Shown here: in pieces, positions 37,188 to 45,553 of the stretch | Numbering within the stretch: position 1 is the stretch's first letter | How the letters are laid out: each line of letters starts with the position of its first letter | From: Thalassotalea sp. HSM 43 | GTDB taxonomy: Bacteria; Pseudomonadota; Gammaproteobacteria; Enterobacterales; Alteromonadaceae | Assembly: GCF_004752005.1 (NCBI RefSeq) | Contig: NZ_CP038493.1 | Span: forward strand, 3,496,302-3,560,301 | Direction of reading: 5' to 3' | Length of the DNA: 64,000 bases | Made by a program: the position numbers and the translations under genes | The notes under the pieces: model-generated | Databases searched by the model: none | The model's input: the letters and a program-made list of their open reading frames with translations, nothing else | What the model was told of the DNA's origin: nothing

Positions 37188-38405
37188 CTAATCTTGTGAA
37201 TAATGACTGAAAAAGTGCTCGAGGCGGTTAACCGCGTCGATTAAATCTTCAGCGTGAGGCAAAAATACTAAGCGAAAATAAATGCCTTCGGTTAGATTAA
37301 AGGCGCTGCCTTGTACCACCAGCATTTTTTCTTGGCGCAAAATATCGAGCACCATTTGTTCATCGTCATCAATGCCAAGTTGTTCGCCATCGACTTTGAC
37401 AAACAAATACATCGCGCCTTTGGCTTTATGACAACTCAGACCATTAATGTTATTGATCATTTGATGGGCTATATCGAGTTGGTTCTTTAAACGGCCACCA
37501 TCTTGCACTAACTCTTTAATGCTTTGATAACCACCTAATGCGGTTTGTATGGCATGTTGGCAGGGCACATTCGCGCACAAACGCATAGAGGCAAGCATGG
37601 TTAAGCCGTCAAGGTAACTGCGCGCTTTTAACAAGGGGCCTGTGAGCATCATCCAGCCCGCGCGAAAGCCGGCGATTCGGTAATTTTTAGACAGGCCACC
37701 CATGGTGACCACTAAGACATCTTCGCTTAAGCTGGCGGTAGGGGTGTGCGTGGTGCCATCGTATAACACCTTGTCGTATATCTCGTCAGAAAAAACGATT
37801 AAGCCATGCTGCTCGGCTAACGCCAAAATTTGCTCCAAGACTTCTTTTGGATAGACAGCACCGGTAGGATTATTTGGGTTAATTAAAACAATGGCTTTGG
37901 TATTTTTATTGATCTTGCTGGCGATATCGTCCATGTCCGGATACCAGAACTTTTGTTCATCGCAACGATAATGTACAGGGTTGCCACCAGATAAGGCGAC
38001 GGATGCGGTCCACAACGGGTAATCCGGTGCCGGTATCAACACTTCATCACCTTCGTTTAACAACGCCTGCATGGCCATAACAATCAGCTCACTGACGCCA
38101 TTGCCAATAAAGATATTTTCGACATCAAGGTTTTTCATTCCAAACTGTTGATAATATTGCATCACCGCAACTCGGGCTGAATAGATGCCTTTAGATTCAC
38201 TATAACCTTGTGCCGTCGGTAGATTATGGATGACATCGCGCAAGATATCGTCTGGGGCGAGAAAGCCAAACGGGGCAGGGTTACCAATATTTAGTTTTAA
38301 TATTTTATGGCCTTCTTCTTCCAGTCGTTTTGCTTCATCAGCAATACGACCGCGAATGTCATAACAGACCCCACTTAATTTGTTTGACTTTAAGTACTCG
38401 CTCAT
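37188..38405 (-). CDS. alaA: Alanine transaminase AlaA
   Basis: PLP aminotransferase making alanine from pyruvate and glutamate. The 405-residue length equals E. coli AlaA. Seen: LNIGNPAPFGF, GNGVSELIVMAMQALL, PNNPTGAVY, FSDEIYDKVLYDG with the PLP Asp, GLSKNYRIAGFRAGWM with the PLP Lys, and FRLVFLPH near the end. It is first in the alaA-yfbR unit. Confidence 0.94.
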   Translation of the reverse strand: MSEYLKSNKLSGVCYDIRGRIADEAKRLEEEGHKILKLNIGNPAPFGFLAPDDILRDVIHNLPTAQGYSESKGIYSARVAVMQYYQQFGMKNLDVENIFIGNGVSELIVMAMQALLNEGDEVLIPAPDYPLWTASVALSGGNPVHYRCDEQKFWYPDMDDIASKINKNTKAIVLINPNNPTGAVYPKEVLEQILALAEQHGLIVFSDEIYDKVLYDGTTHTPTASLSEDVLVVTMGGLSKNYRIAGFRAGWMMLTGPLLKARSYLDGLTMLASMRLCANVPCQHAIQTALGGYQSIKELVQDGGRLKNQLDIAHQMINNINGLSCHKAKGAMYLFVKVDGEQLGIDDDEQMVLDILRQEKMLVVQGSAFNLTEGIYFRLVFLPHAEDLIDAVNRLEHFFSHYSQD

Positions 38406-38566
38406 TGGTTACAGCTTAATAATTGATTTTCTTAATGATTGCTTTAAGGATAACTAAATTTGTGACATTTGAAATACTTACTGACACTTTTTTTTAGGTA
38501 TTAGTGCAATAAATTCGGTATAACTTATGACATGCCCTAAAATTGAAGTATGAAGAGGTACGTGAT

Positions 38567-39163
38567 ATGCCATTACCATTATTGTGGCTAGGCGCTGCTG
38601 TTATTGGCGCCGCTGCCGTCAACGAGCTTGATGAAAAACGCAAGCGGCAAGAACATTTGCGCACCAAGGGCGAAGGCGATCAAACACGTCAACGTTTATC
38701 AAAACATGACAGTGGTGTCGCTAAATACCCGAGTGAAGTGTTTGCTAATGAGATGCCGGCGATTGTTAAACCCGGTGCGCTAATCTGTTGCGGCTTAGGC
38801 GGCGTGCTTGATCATACCGGCATTTGGGTAGATGACGATACCATTGTCGAATTGCATGGCTCAGGCCTTATCAAGGCGATATCGCCACAACGCTTTTTGC
38901 AAGAACGCTCGGGCAGTGAAATCTTTGTTGCCTGTGATTCCAAAGGTAATGCATTAGCCGATGCCATCACCGCAGAAAGAGCCGCCAAGAAAATTTTCGA
39001 ATACCAAGACTACCATCTGATCAAAAACAACTGCCATCGTTTTGCTTGGTATTGCATCAGCGGTCTACGTGATGACGTGACCACCTTTCATCAATTGAAT
39101 AAAAACTTATCGAAGCGATTTAATCGTAAAATTTACTGGGATAAATGGCACTTTAACGCATGA
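38567..39163 (+). CDS. LRAT/NlpC-P60-like thiol protein with N-terminal membrane segment
   Basis: A 198-residue protein from ATG 38567, chosen because AAGAGG lies nine bases upstream. A short hydrophobic N-terminus (LPLLWLGAAVIGAAAV) may anchor it. The body resembles the circularly permuted papain-like LRAT fold: KPGALICC, then LDHTGIWVDD with candidate catalytic His83, VELHGSG, and NNCHRFAWY with candidate nucleophile Cys156, equivalent to the NCEHF motif of LRAT proteins. Substrate unknown; acyltransferase or amidase activity is possible. It overlaps the next open frame and lies just before a small membrane-protein gene. Confidence 0.72.
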   Translation: MPLPLLWLGAAVIGAAAVNELDEKRKRQEHLRTKGEGDQTRQRLSKHDSGVAKYPSEVFANEMPAIVKPGALICCGLGGVLDHTGIWVDDDTIVELHGSGLIKAISPQRFLQERSGSEIFVACDSKGNALADAITAERAAKKIFEYQDYHLIKNNCHRFAWYCISGLRDDVTTFHQLNKNLSKRFNRKIYWDKWHFNA

Positions 39164-39183
39164 GCAGAGCATTAGGAGCAATG

Positions 39184-39471
39184 ATGGCTAAATTGAAATC
39201 GATTGGTATTGTTTTCCTGGCTAAATTAATCGCCTTGGCGTTTGCAGGGTTTGGTTTAATTGCAGGCCTGTTATACGCGTTTGTCGGATTATGGGCTGAT
39301 CTCACCAGCACTGGCGTTAATTGGGGCAGCCTGTTTGCTTTTGGCGCGATTGTCGGTATGCCGGTATTATTCGCCTTGGTTGGTTTTATCTTAGGCGCCA
39401 TGTCATCTGTTGCCTACAATGTAGTGTCGGCAAAATTGGGCGGTATCGAAATGGATGCGGAATCTTATTAA
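39184..39471 (+). CDS. Small inner-membrane protein of unknown function
   Basis: A 95-residue protein with two or three hydrophobic segments: IGIVFLAKLIALAFAGFGLI, a Gly-rich loop GVNWGSLF, and a second helix ending GFILGAMSSVAYN. The C-terminus (SAKLGGIEMDAESY) is soluble. ATG 39184 has AGGAG five bases upstream. ATG 39181 or 39160 (overlapping the LRAT-like stop) are alternatives. Tight coupling to the LRAT-like gene suggests a shared role. Confidence 0.65.
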   Translation: MAKLKSIGIVFLAKLIALAFAGFGLIAGLLYAFVGLWADLTSTGVNWGSLFAFGAIVGMPVLFALVGFILGAMSSVAYNVVSAKLGGIEMDAESY

Positions 39472-39554
39472 CGTCTATTCACCCTATAAACTTTTCACTG
39501 ACTTTGTGGTCTACTGGTAAGGTATTTATATAACCAGCTAGAAAGGGAATAATA

Positions 39555-40013
39555 ATGAAAAGCAGATGGTTATTTTATCTGTCGGCAGCTGTGGTATTGC
39601 TGTACGGTGCGCTAGGCGTGGTTATTCCGCAAAGCCAGAAAATGGAATTGCTTGAATTGTACCCCTATGTTGATGACATCAGTAACGACCTGATCCGCAA
39701 AGTGTGCAGCATGATGATGCTGTCTTCTATAGTATTAGCCGCGGCATTTGTCATGATAGCCAGATTTTTAGCTGAGCCAACACACTATGAGCGATTACGC
39801 AAAGCAGCGATACTGTTGTTAGTCTACCCGTTTACCGTGATTGTCGCTGAAGTTGTAGGTAGCGGTATGGTGTATGCGCACCTAACTGACGTGAGTTTTG
39901 AGCTGGAAATATCATCGGCTAAGTTTATGAATATCATGTTTGCCATCACCTTATTTGCTATCGCCCGATCACAAAAAAAATTGCGACATAATAATCAACC
40001 GGATGCGGTTTAG
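39555..40013 (+). CDS. Inner-membrane protein of unknown function
   Basis: A 152-residue protein with four hydrophobic segments (about 5-23, 52-72, 86-106 and 124-140). AAAGGGA stands just before the ATG. I recognise no family. It is the last chromosomal gene before the cassette region: its stop is 31 bases from the R'' box of the final attC remnant. Confidence 0.6.
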   Translation: MKSRWLFYLSAAVVLLYGALGVVIPQSQKMELLELYPYVDDISNDLIRKVCSMMMLSSIVLAAAFVMIARFLAEPTHYERLRKAAILLLVYPFTVIVAEVVGSGMVYAHLTDVSFELEISSAKFMNIMFAITLFAIARSQKKLRHNNQPDAV

Positions 40014-40014
40014 A

Positions 40015-40050
40015 TGTGGTTTTTTGCAGACTATGGTTGGCTTGTTAGGT
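40015..40050 (-). other. Truncated attC remnant after the last cassette gene
   Basis: Minus-strand ACCTAACAAGCC (R'' box ACCTAAC at 40050-40044) overlaps the stop codon of the upstream cassette gene, as in normal attC sites. No complementary right half or GTTRRRY box follows before or inside the convergent membrane-protein gene, so only the left part of the site remains. Confidence 0.6.
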
Positions 40051-40485
40051 ATCCTCTGTCACCAAGTAGCTGCCAATCTTGTCATCTGTTTTAAACAGCG
40101 ATAAATAGGTGTCGATAAACCATTCTTTTGCACCATTTACGGCTAATACTTGTTCGCGTGTAACTTGGTAACAATCAAAAATATCATCTTTGACAAAAGG
40201 TGAGTCCTCGCCATTTTGAATGGTGAAAACTCGACCTTTATCAGTTGTATAGATATGACATGTCACTGCACAATCTTTGTGATTGGTGTTTGGCCATTCA
40301 CCAGTAATAAATGAAAGCCAAATATGGCGCTTGCTCTGATGCTCAAGCATAGCAAGACAAAAAGCTGTTTCATGTTCATCACTATATTTAAACATGCCGC
40401 GAATAAATTTATTCTCGTGATCTCTACCGCATTTACATTTGCGATAATATTCTTTTCGATTCTCAATCATCGACATTTTCGCCAT
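40045..40485 (-). CDS. Cassette gene: unknown Cys-rich protein
   Basis: A 146-residue protein I do not recognise. It opens with YYRKCKCGRDHENKF, a possible metal-binding turn, and has further cysteines in FCLAMLE, DCAVTCH and FDCYQV. From ATG 40485 it has CGGAAG four bases upstream; this is the first good start after the attC crossover point at 40504/40503, as expected for a cassette gene. Its stop lies inside the following attC R'' box. Confidence 0.65.
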   Translation of the reverse strand: MAKMSMIENRKEYYRKCKCGRDHENKFIRGMFKYSDEHETAFCLAMLEHQSKRHIWLSFITGEWPNTNHKDCAVTCHIYTTDKGRVFTIQNGEDSPFVKDDIFDCYQVTREQVLAVNGAKEWFIDTYLSLFKTDDKIGSYLVTEDT

Positions 40486-40497
40486 ACTTCCGTGAAT

Positions 40498-40599
40498 GCA
40501 TAACGCCGTTTTAAGCGGCAAATTGCAGTTAGCTAAAATAAGTGAGGCACGAACAAAAAGCCAACTGTAATTTGTCCGTCTTGAAAACCCTTGTTAGGC
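40498..40599 (-). mobile_element. attC recombination site of the two-gene cassette
   Basis: On the minus strand R'' is GCCTAAC (40599-40593) followed by AAGG, and R' is GTTATGC (40504-40498). The arms between are complementary with bulges over nearly 40 bases: AGCCAACTGTAATTTG (complement of the left arm) against AGCTAACTGCAATTTG (right arm), then CCG and TT-AAAAC blocks. This is the folded single-strand structure recognised by integron integrases. Crossover is between 40504 and 40503. Confidence 0.85.
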
Positions 40600-40616
40600 A
40601 GTACAATTACTAAGAT

Positions 40617-41171
40617 TTACAGATCATCGTTTGCATCTTTCTCTGTCTTCTTATCGTGCAGTTCATTTACAAACGAAACATTGGTAACCATGACGATGAA
40701 GATGGCTTTTAGCTGCAAAAACACTAAGTAGAAAACGGAGGAAATCCCTAGAAGCTTTAATAGATGCAAAGTATTCAAATCAGAAATAGACTTATATACC
40801 AATAGGTAAAGCATATTAATTAATAGCAACGAGGATATTACAAAAGCTGAAGTTAATACAATTAAAACTAAGTTTTCAATTCTCTTTGTTTCGTCTGTAG
40901 GAATGATACTTACAGTACTTGGGGATGTATATGCAGCTATAGCCTGAGGATATGAATAAGCAATCCAAATCCCTGCAAGGGTGAAAACAGCCGCGGCTAT
41001 ATTTTGTAATGTACCCATTATTGGTTTTAAATCACCTAACGTTACGTTATCAACTAAGAAGTAACCTAAAGCTAAGCTAGTCACAATATAAAAAGAATGC
41101 GGAACAATCCTACTTTTGATAAAAATTAAGAACGCTTTAAGTACTTCCATAGACTTTTTATTAAGCAGCAT
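40617..41171 (-). CDS. Cassette gene: membrane protein with about four TM segments (RexB-like layout)
   Basis: A 184-residue inner-membrane protein with hydrophobic segments at about 26-40, 54-74, 96-120 and 136-162, and a charged C-terminal tail (NELHDKKTEKDANDD). It overlaps the upstream soluble gene by 11 bases, with GGAG six bases before AGATG-type spacing, so the two are translated together. Its size, topology and position after a soluble partner resemble lambda RexB (144 residues, four TM). The resemblance is by layout, not by alignment; another membrane effector type is possible. Confidence 0.65.
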   Translation of the reverse strand: MLLNKKSMEVLKAFLIFIKSRIVPHSFYIVTSLALGYFLVDNVTLGDLKPIMGTLQNIAAAVFTLAGIWIAYSYPQAIAAYTSPSTVSIIPTDETKRIENLVLIVLTSAFVISSLLLINMLYLLVYKSISDLNTLHLLKLLGISSVFYLVFLQLKAIFIVMVTNVSFVNELHDKKTEKDANDDL

Positions 41172-42270
41172 CTTCCTCTCCTACGACATTATCCTGCTCT
41201 ACTGATTCATCGCTTGGTATCTGAACTAGTAAATCATCACGTAACCTAATTAATTCATTCAAAACGATTTCCGCTGGATAATATGTATTATCATCGGTAA
41301 GTGGGGCTAACAATATTTGTTCACGACTTACGTATTTATTAAACCAACGAGTAGTATCATTTCCTGCCTCTCTAAAGCCAACATTATTCCATTTATCTAG
41401 GGGATTATACTCTGCATCATGTACTTTAATGATATCAGCCACTTCAGATTCCGTAAGTGTTGCTTCTTCAATAATTTCCACATGCTTACTAAATGTCTTT
41501 TTACCTTTTACTTTTGACCAAAGGTTGAAAAAGGAATCTTTGTCATCACTTTTTTGAGTTGTAATAGTGTCCCTTACAACAATGTGACTTATCCTTTGAG
41601 CTAGCCTCGCTGCATTGGCTTTATCGGAGTTTAACTCTTTTGTGCTTACCTGAAACTTAGAGCGCATTGCTCTAGTGTTATCTCGTGTCATATACGTTAT
41701 GAACTTTCTGATAATTGCGGTACCGGTATTAGGGTTTGTACTTTCACTCTCATTAGTTTTTTTTCTAGGATGAGCTATTCGATAATCTAAGCACCTCTTT
41801 AAGTAATCACAAACCTCTTTAGTCATGGCTGATGAATGAGTGAAGTTTACTGACGCTATTACATTTCTACTTGGAATAAACCAGTAATACATTGGTTGCC
41901 CTAAAAAAGCACTCTGACCTTTAACTTTAGGATCAATTTTTATTGAGTCACTTGTATCAGAACCAACTTTAGCATCAGGGGCAATACCACTAACTTTCCC
42001 GCTATCATCACCAAACCTTTTCCATAACACTAATAAAGTATCTTTGGTTGTGGGATCTTGTGAAATGCTTTTGCAATAAATTTGCGTTCTTCTAGGATGT
42101 GACTTGGTATCCCAAGGAATAGTTTGATTAAAATCTCTGTTCTCAACCCAATTACAGAAGCTATCTATTATTTCTTCCATTGAGCCTTCTTCATAAACAG
42201 ATTTATGATCTTTTGATGAGTAAAATCCGCATTGTTTTACCTCAAAGAAACTAATTGAACCTTTATCCAT
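41161..42270 (-). CDS. Cassette gene: soluble protein, possible RexA-like sensor
   Basis: A 369-residue soluble protein I cannot place in a family with certainty. The N-terminal part runs CGFYSSKDHKSVYEEG, a helix IIDSFCNWVENR, a strand pair around IYCKSI and DTLLVLWKRFG, then GQPMYYWFIPSRNVIASVNF and a helix ending CDYLKRCLDYR. This order parallels lambda RexA (NGFY, LFTK, FPSFLFVEGDTIGFART). The C-terminal half is charged, ending in an acidic tail. It starts 55 bases inside its cassette and overlaps the membrane gene, forming one two-gene cassette. An abortive-infection role is a hypothesis. Confidence 0.6.
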   Translation of the reverse strand: MDKGSISFFEVKQCGFYSSKDHKSVYEEGSMEEIIDSFCNWVENRDFNQTIPWDTKSHPRRTQIYCKSISQDPTTKDTLLVLWKRFGDDSGKVSGIAPDAKVGSDTSDSIKIDPKVKGQSAFLGQPMYYWFIPSRNVIASVNFTHSSAMTKEVCDYLKRCLDYRIAHPRKKTNESESTNPNTGTAIIRKFITYMTRDNTRAMRSKFQVSTKELNSDKANAARLAQRISHIVVRDTITTQKSDDKDSFFNLWSKVKGKKTFSKHVEIIEEATLTESEVADIIKVHDAEYNPLDKWNNVGFREAGNDTTRWFNKYVSREQILLAPLTDDNTYYPAEIVLNELIRLRDDLLVQIPSDESVEQDNVVGEEDAA

Positions 42271-42330
42271 GATTTTCCCTATCTTGTTTGTTACTCATAA
42301 AGTTAATATTTACACTAATACTGAAGTACT

Positions 42331-42432
42331 GCCTAATGTCCTAATAAGAGGCTTTTAATCGTTGGCTATAATATTTCGCGAAGCGGACTCAGCCAACTGT
42401 TAAAAGTCCTGCTTTATTGGCTTGTTAGTTGC
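42331..42432 (-). mobile_element. attC recombination site of the zinc-ribbon cassette
   Basis: Minus-strand R'' is GCAACTAAC (42432-42424) followed by AAGCC; the R' side is ATTAGGC (42337-42331). Arms are complementary with interruptions: GTTGGCT against AGCCAAC and CTTTTAA against TTAAAAG. The base at the crossover is A instead of the G of GTTRRRY, so this site may be inactive now. The zinc-ribbon gene stop abuts R''. Confidence 0.8.
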
Positions 42433-42822
42433 TTAGAATTCAGAACCTTCACGCCAATCTTTAAATTCACCTATTGCATCCGATGTGCACTTTAAAGCTT
42501 GTACGTGAGTTTCTCCTTTACCGTAGATTCCACAATCTTGGCATTCACAAAGGTAAAATTTAGCACTGATTTTGTAGGTATTGAGTTCTTTAAGCCCACA
42601 TTGTGGACAATCTTCAACTTCGAGTAACGATCGAGCTTTAGTTTCCTTTTTAGCTTTTGCTATCATCGCATTTACTTTGGCGTTTTCTGCTTTTGATATA
42701 GCTTCTCGTTTTTGTTGAATATCTCTAATTCTTTTGGCTTCTTGAGGGTTAAAAACCCCACCAACATAGTTAGCAGGATTTTCTTCAGGAAAATCCTCGA
42801 AATACTCTGACCATTCACCCAT
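42433..42822 (-). CDS. Cassette gene: zinc-ribbon protein of unknown function
   Basis: A 129-residue protein from ATG 42822, preceded by AAGGAG. The N-terminus is acidic (GEWSEYFEDFPEENP). A long Ala/Lys helix (about 30-68) follows, then a zinc ribbon EDCPQCGLKE with YLCECQDCG. No enzyme motif is visible. It is the first cassette gene after the recombination junction at 42865 and ends at its own attC. Confidence 0.7.
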   Translation of the reverse strand: MGEWSEYFEDFPEENPANYVGGVFNPQEAKRIRDIQQKREAISKAENAKVNAMIAKAKKETKARSLLEVEDCPQCGLKELNTYKISAKFYLCECQDCGIYGKGETHVQALKCTSDAIGEFKDWREGSEF

Positions 42823-43156
42823 ATTTATTCTCCTTAATTGATTGGATGCACCATTTGCAACTAACAGTATATTATGTAGACGGCTCAGTAAATCCCGTCC
42901 TTGAATGCCCTCATAAACTATCAGAAAAGATAAATAATTCAATCAATTAAAGCTTTTTTTGGTAGCTTTTTTTGTACCTTTGCCTATTGCATTGCTGTCT
43001 TAATTAACCTAAGGCTACAATTTAGCTGTTTGTGATGATATTTCAGATAGTTAGAGGCGATAAATGGTTGGTTGCGGAGCATTACTAAGCGGGCTCAGTA
43101 ATATCTAAAACGATAGGCAAGAACATTGACAAGAACAATTATAATTAGCGGCAAAT
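42823..43156. other. Gene-free stretch containing the upstream cassette junction
   Basis: At 42865-42857 (minus) GTTAGTTGC is the crossover box that begins the first cassette: it is exactly complementary to that cassette's own R'' (GCAACTAAC at 42432-42424). The DNA beyond it (42866-43156) shows no gene, no integrase and no clear attI. Two AGCTTTTTTT runs lie near 42951-42973. Confidence 0.55.
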
Positions 43157-43192
43157 AAAAAGGGGCCTGTGTAAGCACAGACCCCTTTTTTG
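43157..43192 (-). terminator. Terminator of proS
   Basis: Minus-strand AAAAGGGGTCTGTG and CACAGGCCCCTTTTTATTT form a long stem around CTTA (with one G-T/mismatch), then a T-run, 14 bases past the proS stop. Confidence 0.9.
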
Positions 43193-43205
43193 AAAGATTA
43201 CGCGT

Positions 43206-44921
43206 TTACTTGTTGATGATAAATTCGCTTGCTTCGCTGATTTTAAGCATTGATTTTTCACCACTGACGCGGCTTTTGTATTCAACTTCTTCTGCATCTA
43301 GGTTACGTTCACCAATGATGATGCTGTGTGGAATGCCCATAAGCTCCATGTCTTTAAACATAACACCTGGGCGTTCTTTACGATCATCAAACAAAACCTC
43401 AACACCTGCTTCGGTAAGCTCAGCATAAAGCTTTTCTGCTGTTTGCTGTACGCGTGCCGACTTGTGCATGTTCATTGGGATGATCGCGACTTTGTATGGC
43501 GCAATTGCGTCAGGCCAAATGATGCCGTTTTCATCGTGGTTTTGCTCAATGGCTGCCGCCACGATACGAGATACACCAACACCGTAACAACCCATGGTCA
43601 TGGTTTGGTTTTTGCCTGACTCGTTAAGAACGGCGGCGTTCATCGCTTTGGCGTATTTATCACCAAGTTGGAAAATGTGACCAACTTCGATACCGCGTTT
43701 AATTTCTAATGTACCTTGACCACAAGGACTTGCATCACCGGCTACAACATTGCGAATGTCAGCAACTTGGTAGTCGTTAATGTCACGATCAAAGTTAGCA
43801 CCGGTAAAGTGGAAACCGGTTTCGTTCGCACCACAAACAAAGTCAGCTAAGTGCGCGGCACTGCGATCGACGATTACTTGACATGTTAAGCCTACCGGGC
43901 CAATAGAGCCTGCATCACAGCCAGCGGCTGCATTGATTTGTTCATCATTAGCAAAAGTTAATGGGCTAGCAACACCGGCAATTTTTTCGGCTTTGATTTC
44001 ATTAAGTTCATGATCGCCACGCAACACTAATGCAATAACAGGCGCTTGTTCGCCTTCTTCCGCTTCACCAAGTACCAACAAGGTTTTGGCAACTTTATCG
44101 GCGGTGGTGTTAAAGAAGCTCGTGACATCGTCAATCGAGTGTACGTCTGCTGTAGCCGTTTTTTCTAATGATTGAGTAGCAGCAGGGCGTTCGCCTTGTG
44201 GCGCAACAGCTTCTGCTTTTTCAATGTTCGCGGCATAGTCACTTTCGGTGCTAAAGGCGATGTCATCTTCACCAGAGTCTGCCAATACATGAAATTCATG
44301 AGATGCGTCACCACCAATAGAGCCGGTATCGGCAATTACTGGACGATAATCTAAACCTAGTCGATCGAAGATACGACAGTAGGCTGCGTGCATCGCATCA
44401 TAGGTATTTTGTAAACACTCTTGCGATAAGTGGAATGAGTACGCATCTTTCATCAAAAATTCACGGCCACGCATGATGCCGAAACGAGGGCGAACTTCGT
44501 CACGGAATTTGTGTTGAATTTGATACAAGTTAATCGGTAGTTGCTTGTATGAGCTCATTTCATTGGCAATCAACTTAGTGATCACTTCTTCATGAGTTGG
44601 TCCCAATACAAAGTCACGATTGTGTCGGTCTTTAAGGCGTAAAAGCTCTGGACCATAATCATCCCAACGACCAGACTCTTGCCATAAATCAGCTGGCAAA
44701 ACCATCGGCATTAAGGTTTCAATCGCACCGGCGCGATTCATTTCTTCACGTACGATATTTTCTACTTTTTTCAACACTTTCAGACCGGTGGGTAACCATG
44801 TATACATGCCTGAGGCGACAGGTCTGATCAAACCTGCTCGCAACATATATTGGTGACTGATGACCTCAGCACTGGCTGGGGTTTCTTTAAGTGTTGAAAG
44901 TAAATATTGGCTAGTACGCAT
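43206..44921 (-). CDS. proS: Prolyl-tRNA synthetase
   Basis: Class II synthetase charging tRNA-Pro. The 571-residue protein is the bacterial (editing-domain) type: motif 1 [19 protein letters not shown], motif 2 region [22 protein letters not shown], an INS/YbaK-like editing insertion at about 225-400, motif 3 [17 protein letters not shown] and the C-terminal anticodon domain ([20 protein letters not shown]). One residue from the E. coli length of 572. Confidence 0.97.
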   Translation of the reverse strand: MRTSQYLLSTLKETPASAEVISHQYMLRAGLIRPVASGMYTWLPTGLKVLKKVENIVREEMNRAGAIETLMPMVLPADLWQESGRWDDYGPELLRLKDRHNRDFVLGPTHEEVITKLIANEMSSYKQLPINLYQIQHKFRDEVRPRFGIMRGREFLMKDAYSFHLSQECLQNTYDAMHAAYCRIFDRLGLDYRPVIADTGSIGGDASHEFHVLADSGEDDIAFSTESDYAANIEKAEAVAPQGERPAATQSLEKTATADVHSIDDVTSFFNTTADKVAKTLLVLGEAEEGEQAPVIALVLRGDHELNEIKAEKIAGVASPLTFANDEQINAAAGCDAGSIGPVGLTCQVIVDRSAAHLADFVCGANETGFHFTGANFDRDINDYQVADIRNVVAGDASPCGQGTLEIKRGIEVGHIFQLGDKYAKAMNAAVLNESGKNQTMTMGCYGVGVSRIVAAAIEQNHDENGIIWPDAIAPYKVAIIPMNMHKSARVQQTAEKLYAELTEAGVEVLFDDRKERPGVMFKDMELMGIPHSIIIGERNLDAEEVEYKSRVSGEKSMLKISEASEFIINK

Positions 44922-45050
44922 TGAGATGCAATTCCGTATGTTTAGAGTTACTTGGAAAATTAGGGGTATTCTAACAGCACCCGATAATTAGGCAAATGCT
45001 TAAACGTCTACAATTGTTAAAAATAGCGGATAAATGGGTGCTGAACGCGT

Positions 45051-45254
45051 TTAACGGCGTCGACGTTGAATGCTGCGTTTGATTTGCACGTGCTTATGGC
45101 GGCGGCGATTATGAAACCACCATCGATCACTTGGTGTTGACGCGGTTGGACATGGAACGTCACCGTAGGGGAAATACAGATGGTCGCGACTGACATCCAA
45201 TTCTATTTTATGAGAATTGTTATCCGACTCTTTGTCTGAACTGTCATCAGCCAT
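45051..45254 (-). CDS. Small basic-tailed protein of unknown function
   Basis: A 67-residue protein from ATG 45254 (GAGG eight bases upstream). The N-terminus is acidic and Ser-rich (ADDSSDKESDNNSH), the middle has YFPYGDVPCPTASTP and the C-terminus is strongly basic (NRRRHKHVQIKRSIQRRRR), suggesting nucleic-acid contact. No family recognised. It lies between proS and trhO, both on the same strand. Confidence 0.55.
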   Translation of the reverse strand: MADDSSDKESDNNSHKIELDVSRDHLYFPYGDVPCPTASTPSDRWWFHNRRRHKHVQIKRSIQRRRR

Positions 45255-45475
45255 CTTGATGCCTCGATATGCTTTAGTGACAAACTTGTGATAAAAACTT
45301 AATAACAAGAATTAATTGCCTAGATATAACGTTGATATCGCGTTAACTGCATTAATGCTTACTGGTTAAATTTTGCACTATCATACAGCGAAATAGCCGT
45401 TATTTCAAATTTGCGGCGCTTAGACAAGATGCAAGAGATGTCTCGCAAACGCCCGTATGGTAATGCCTTAAGCAA

Positions 45476-45507
45476 AAAAACGCTTTTTAGAGACTAAAAA
45501 GCGTTTT
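45476..45507 (-). terminator. Terminator of trhO
   Basis: Minus-strand AAAACGCTTTTTAG and CTAAAAAGCGTTTTTT pair around TCT and end in a T-run; it can also work in the other direction. Confidence 0.85.
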
Positions 45508-45553
45508 GATATTAATGGGTAACGTGATTAACCGACGTTAAACGGTGACAACA

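Noticed and set aside
39900-40010. GTTGATT on the minus strand as the missing R' box of the last attC
   Set aside because: It does not fit GTTRRRY and the arms pair at only about 8 of 14 positions.
40617-42270. Kiwa (KwaA-KwaB) as the identity of the two-gene cassette
   Set aside because: KwaA is also a four-TM protein, but gene order is reversed and I see no DUF4868 features in the soluble partner.
42866-43156. Search for attI or an integrase upstream of the first cassette
   Set aside because: No tyrosine recombinase frame is present; GACGG/CCGTC near 42880-42905 forms only a short hairpin and cannot be called attI.
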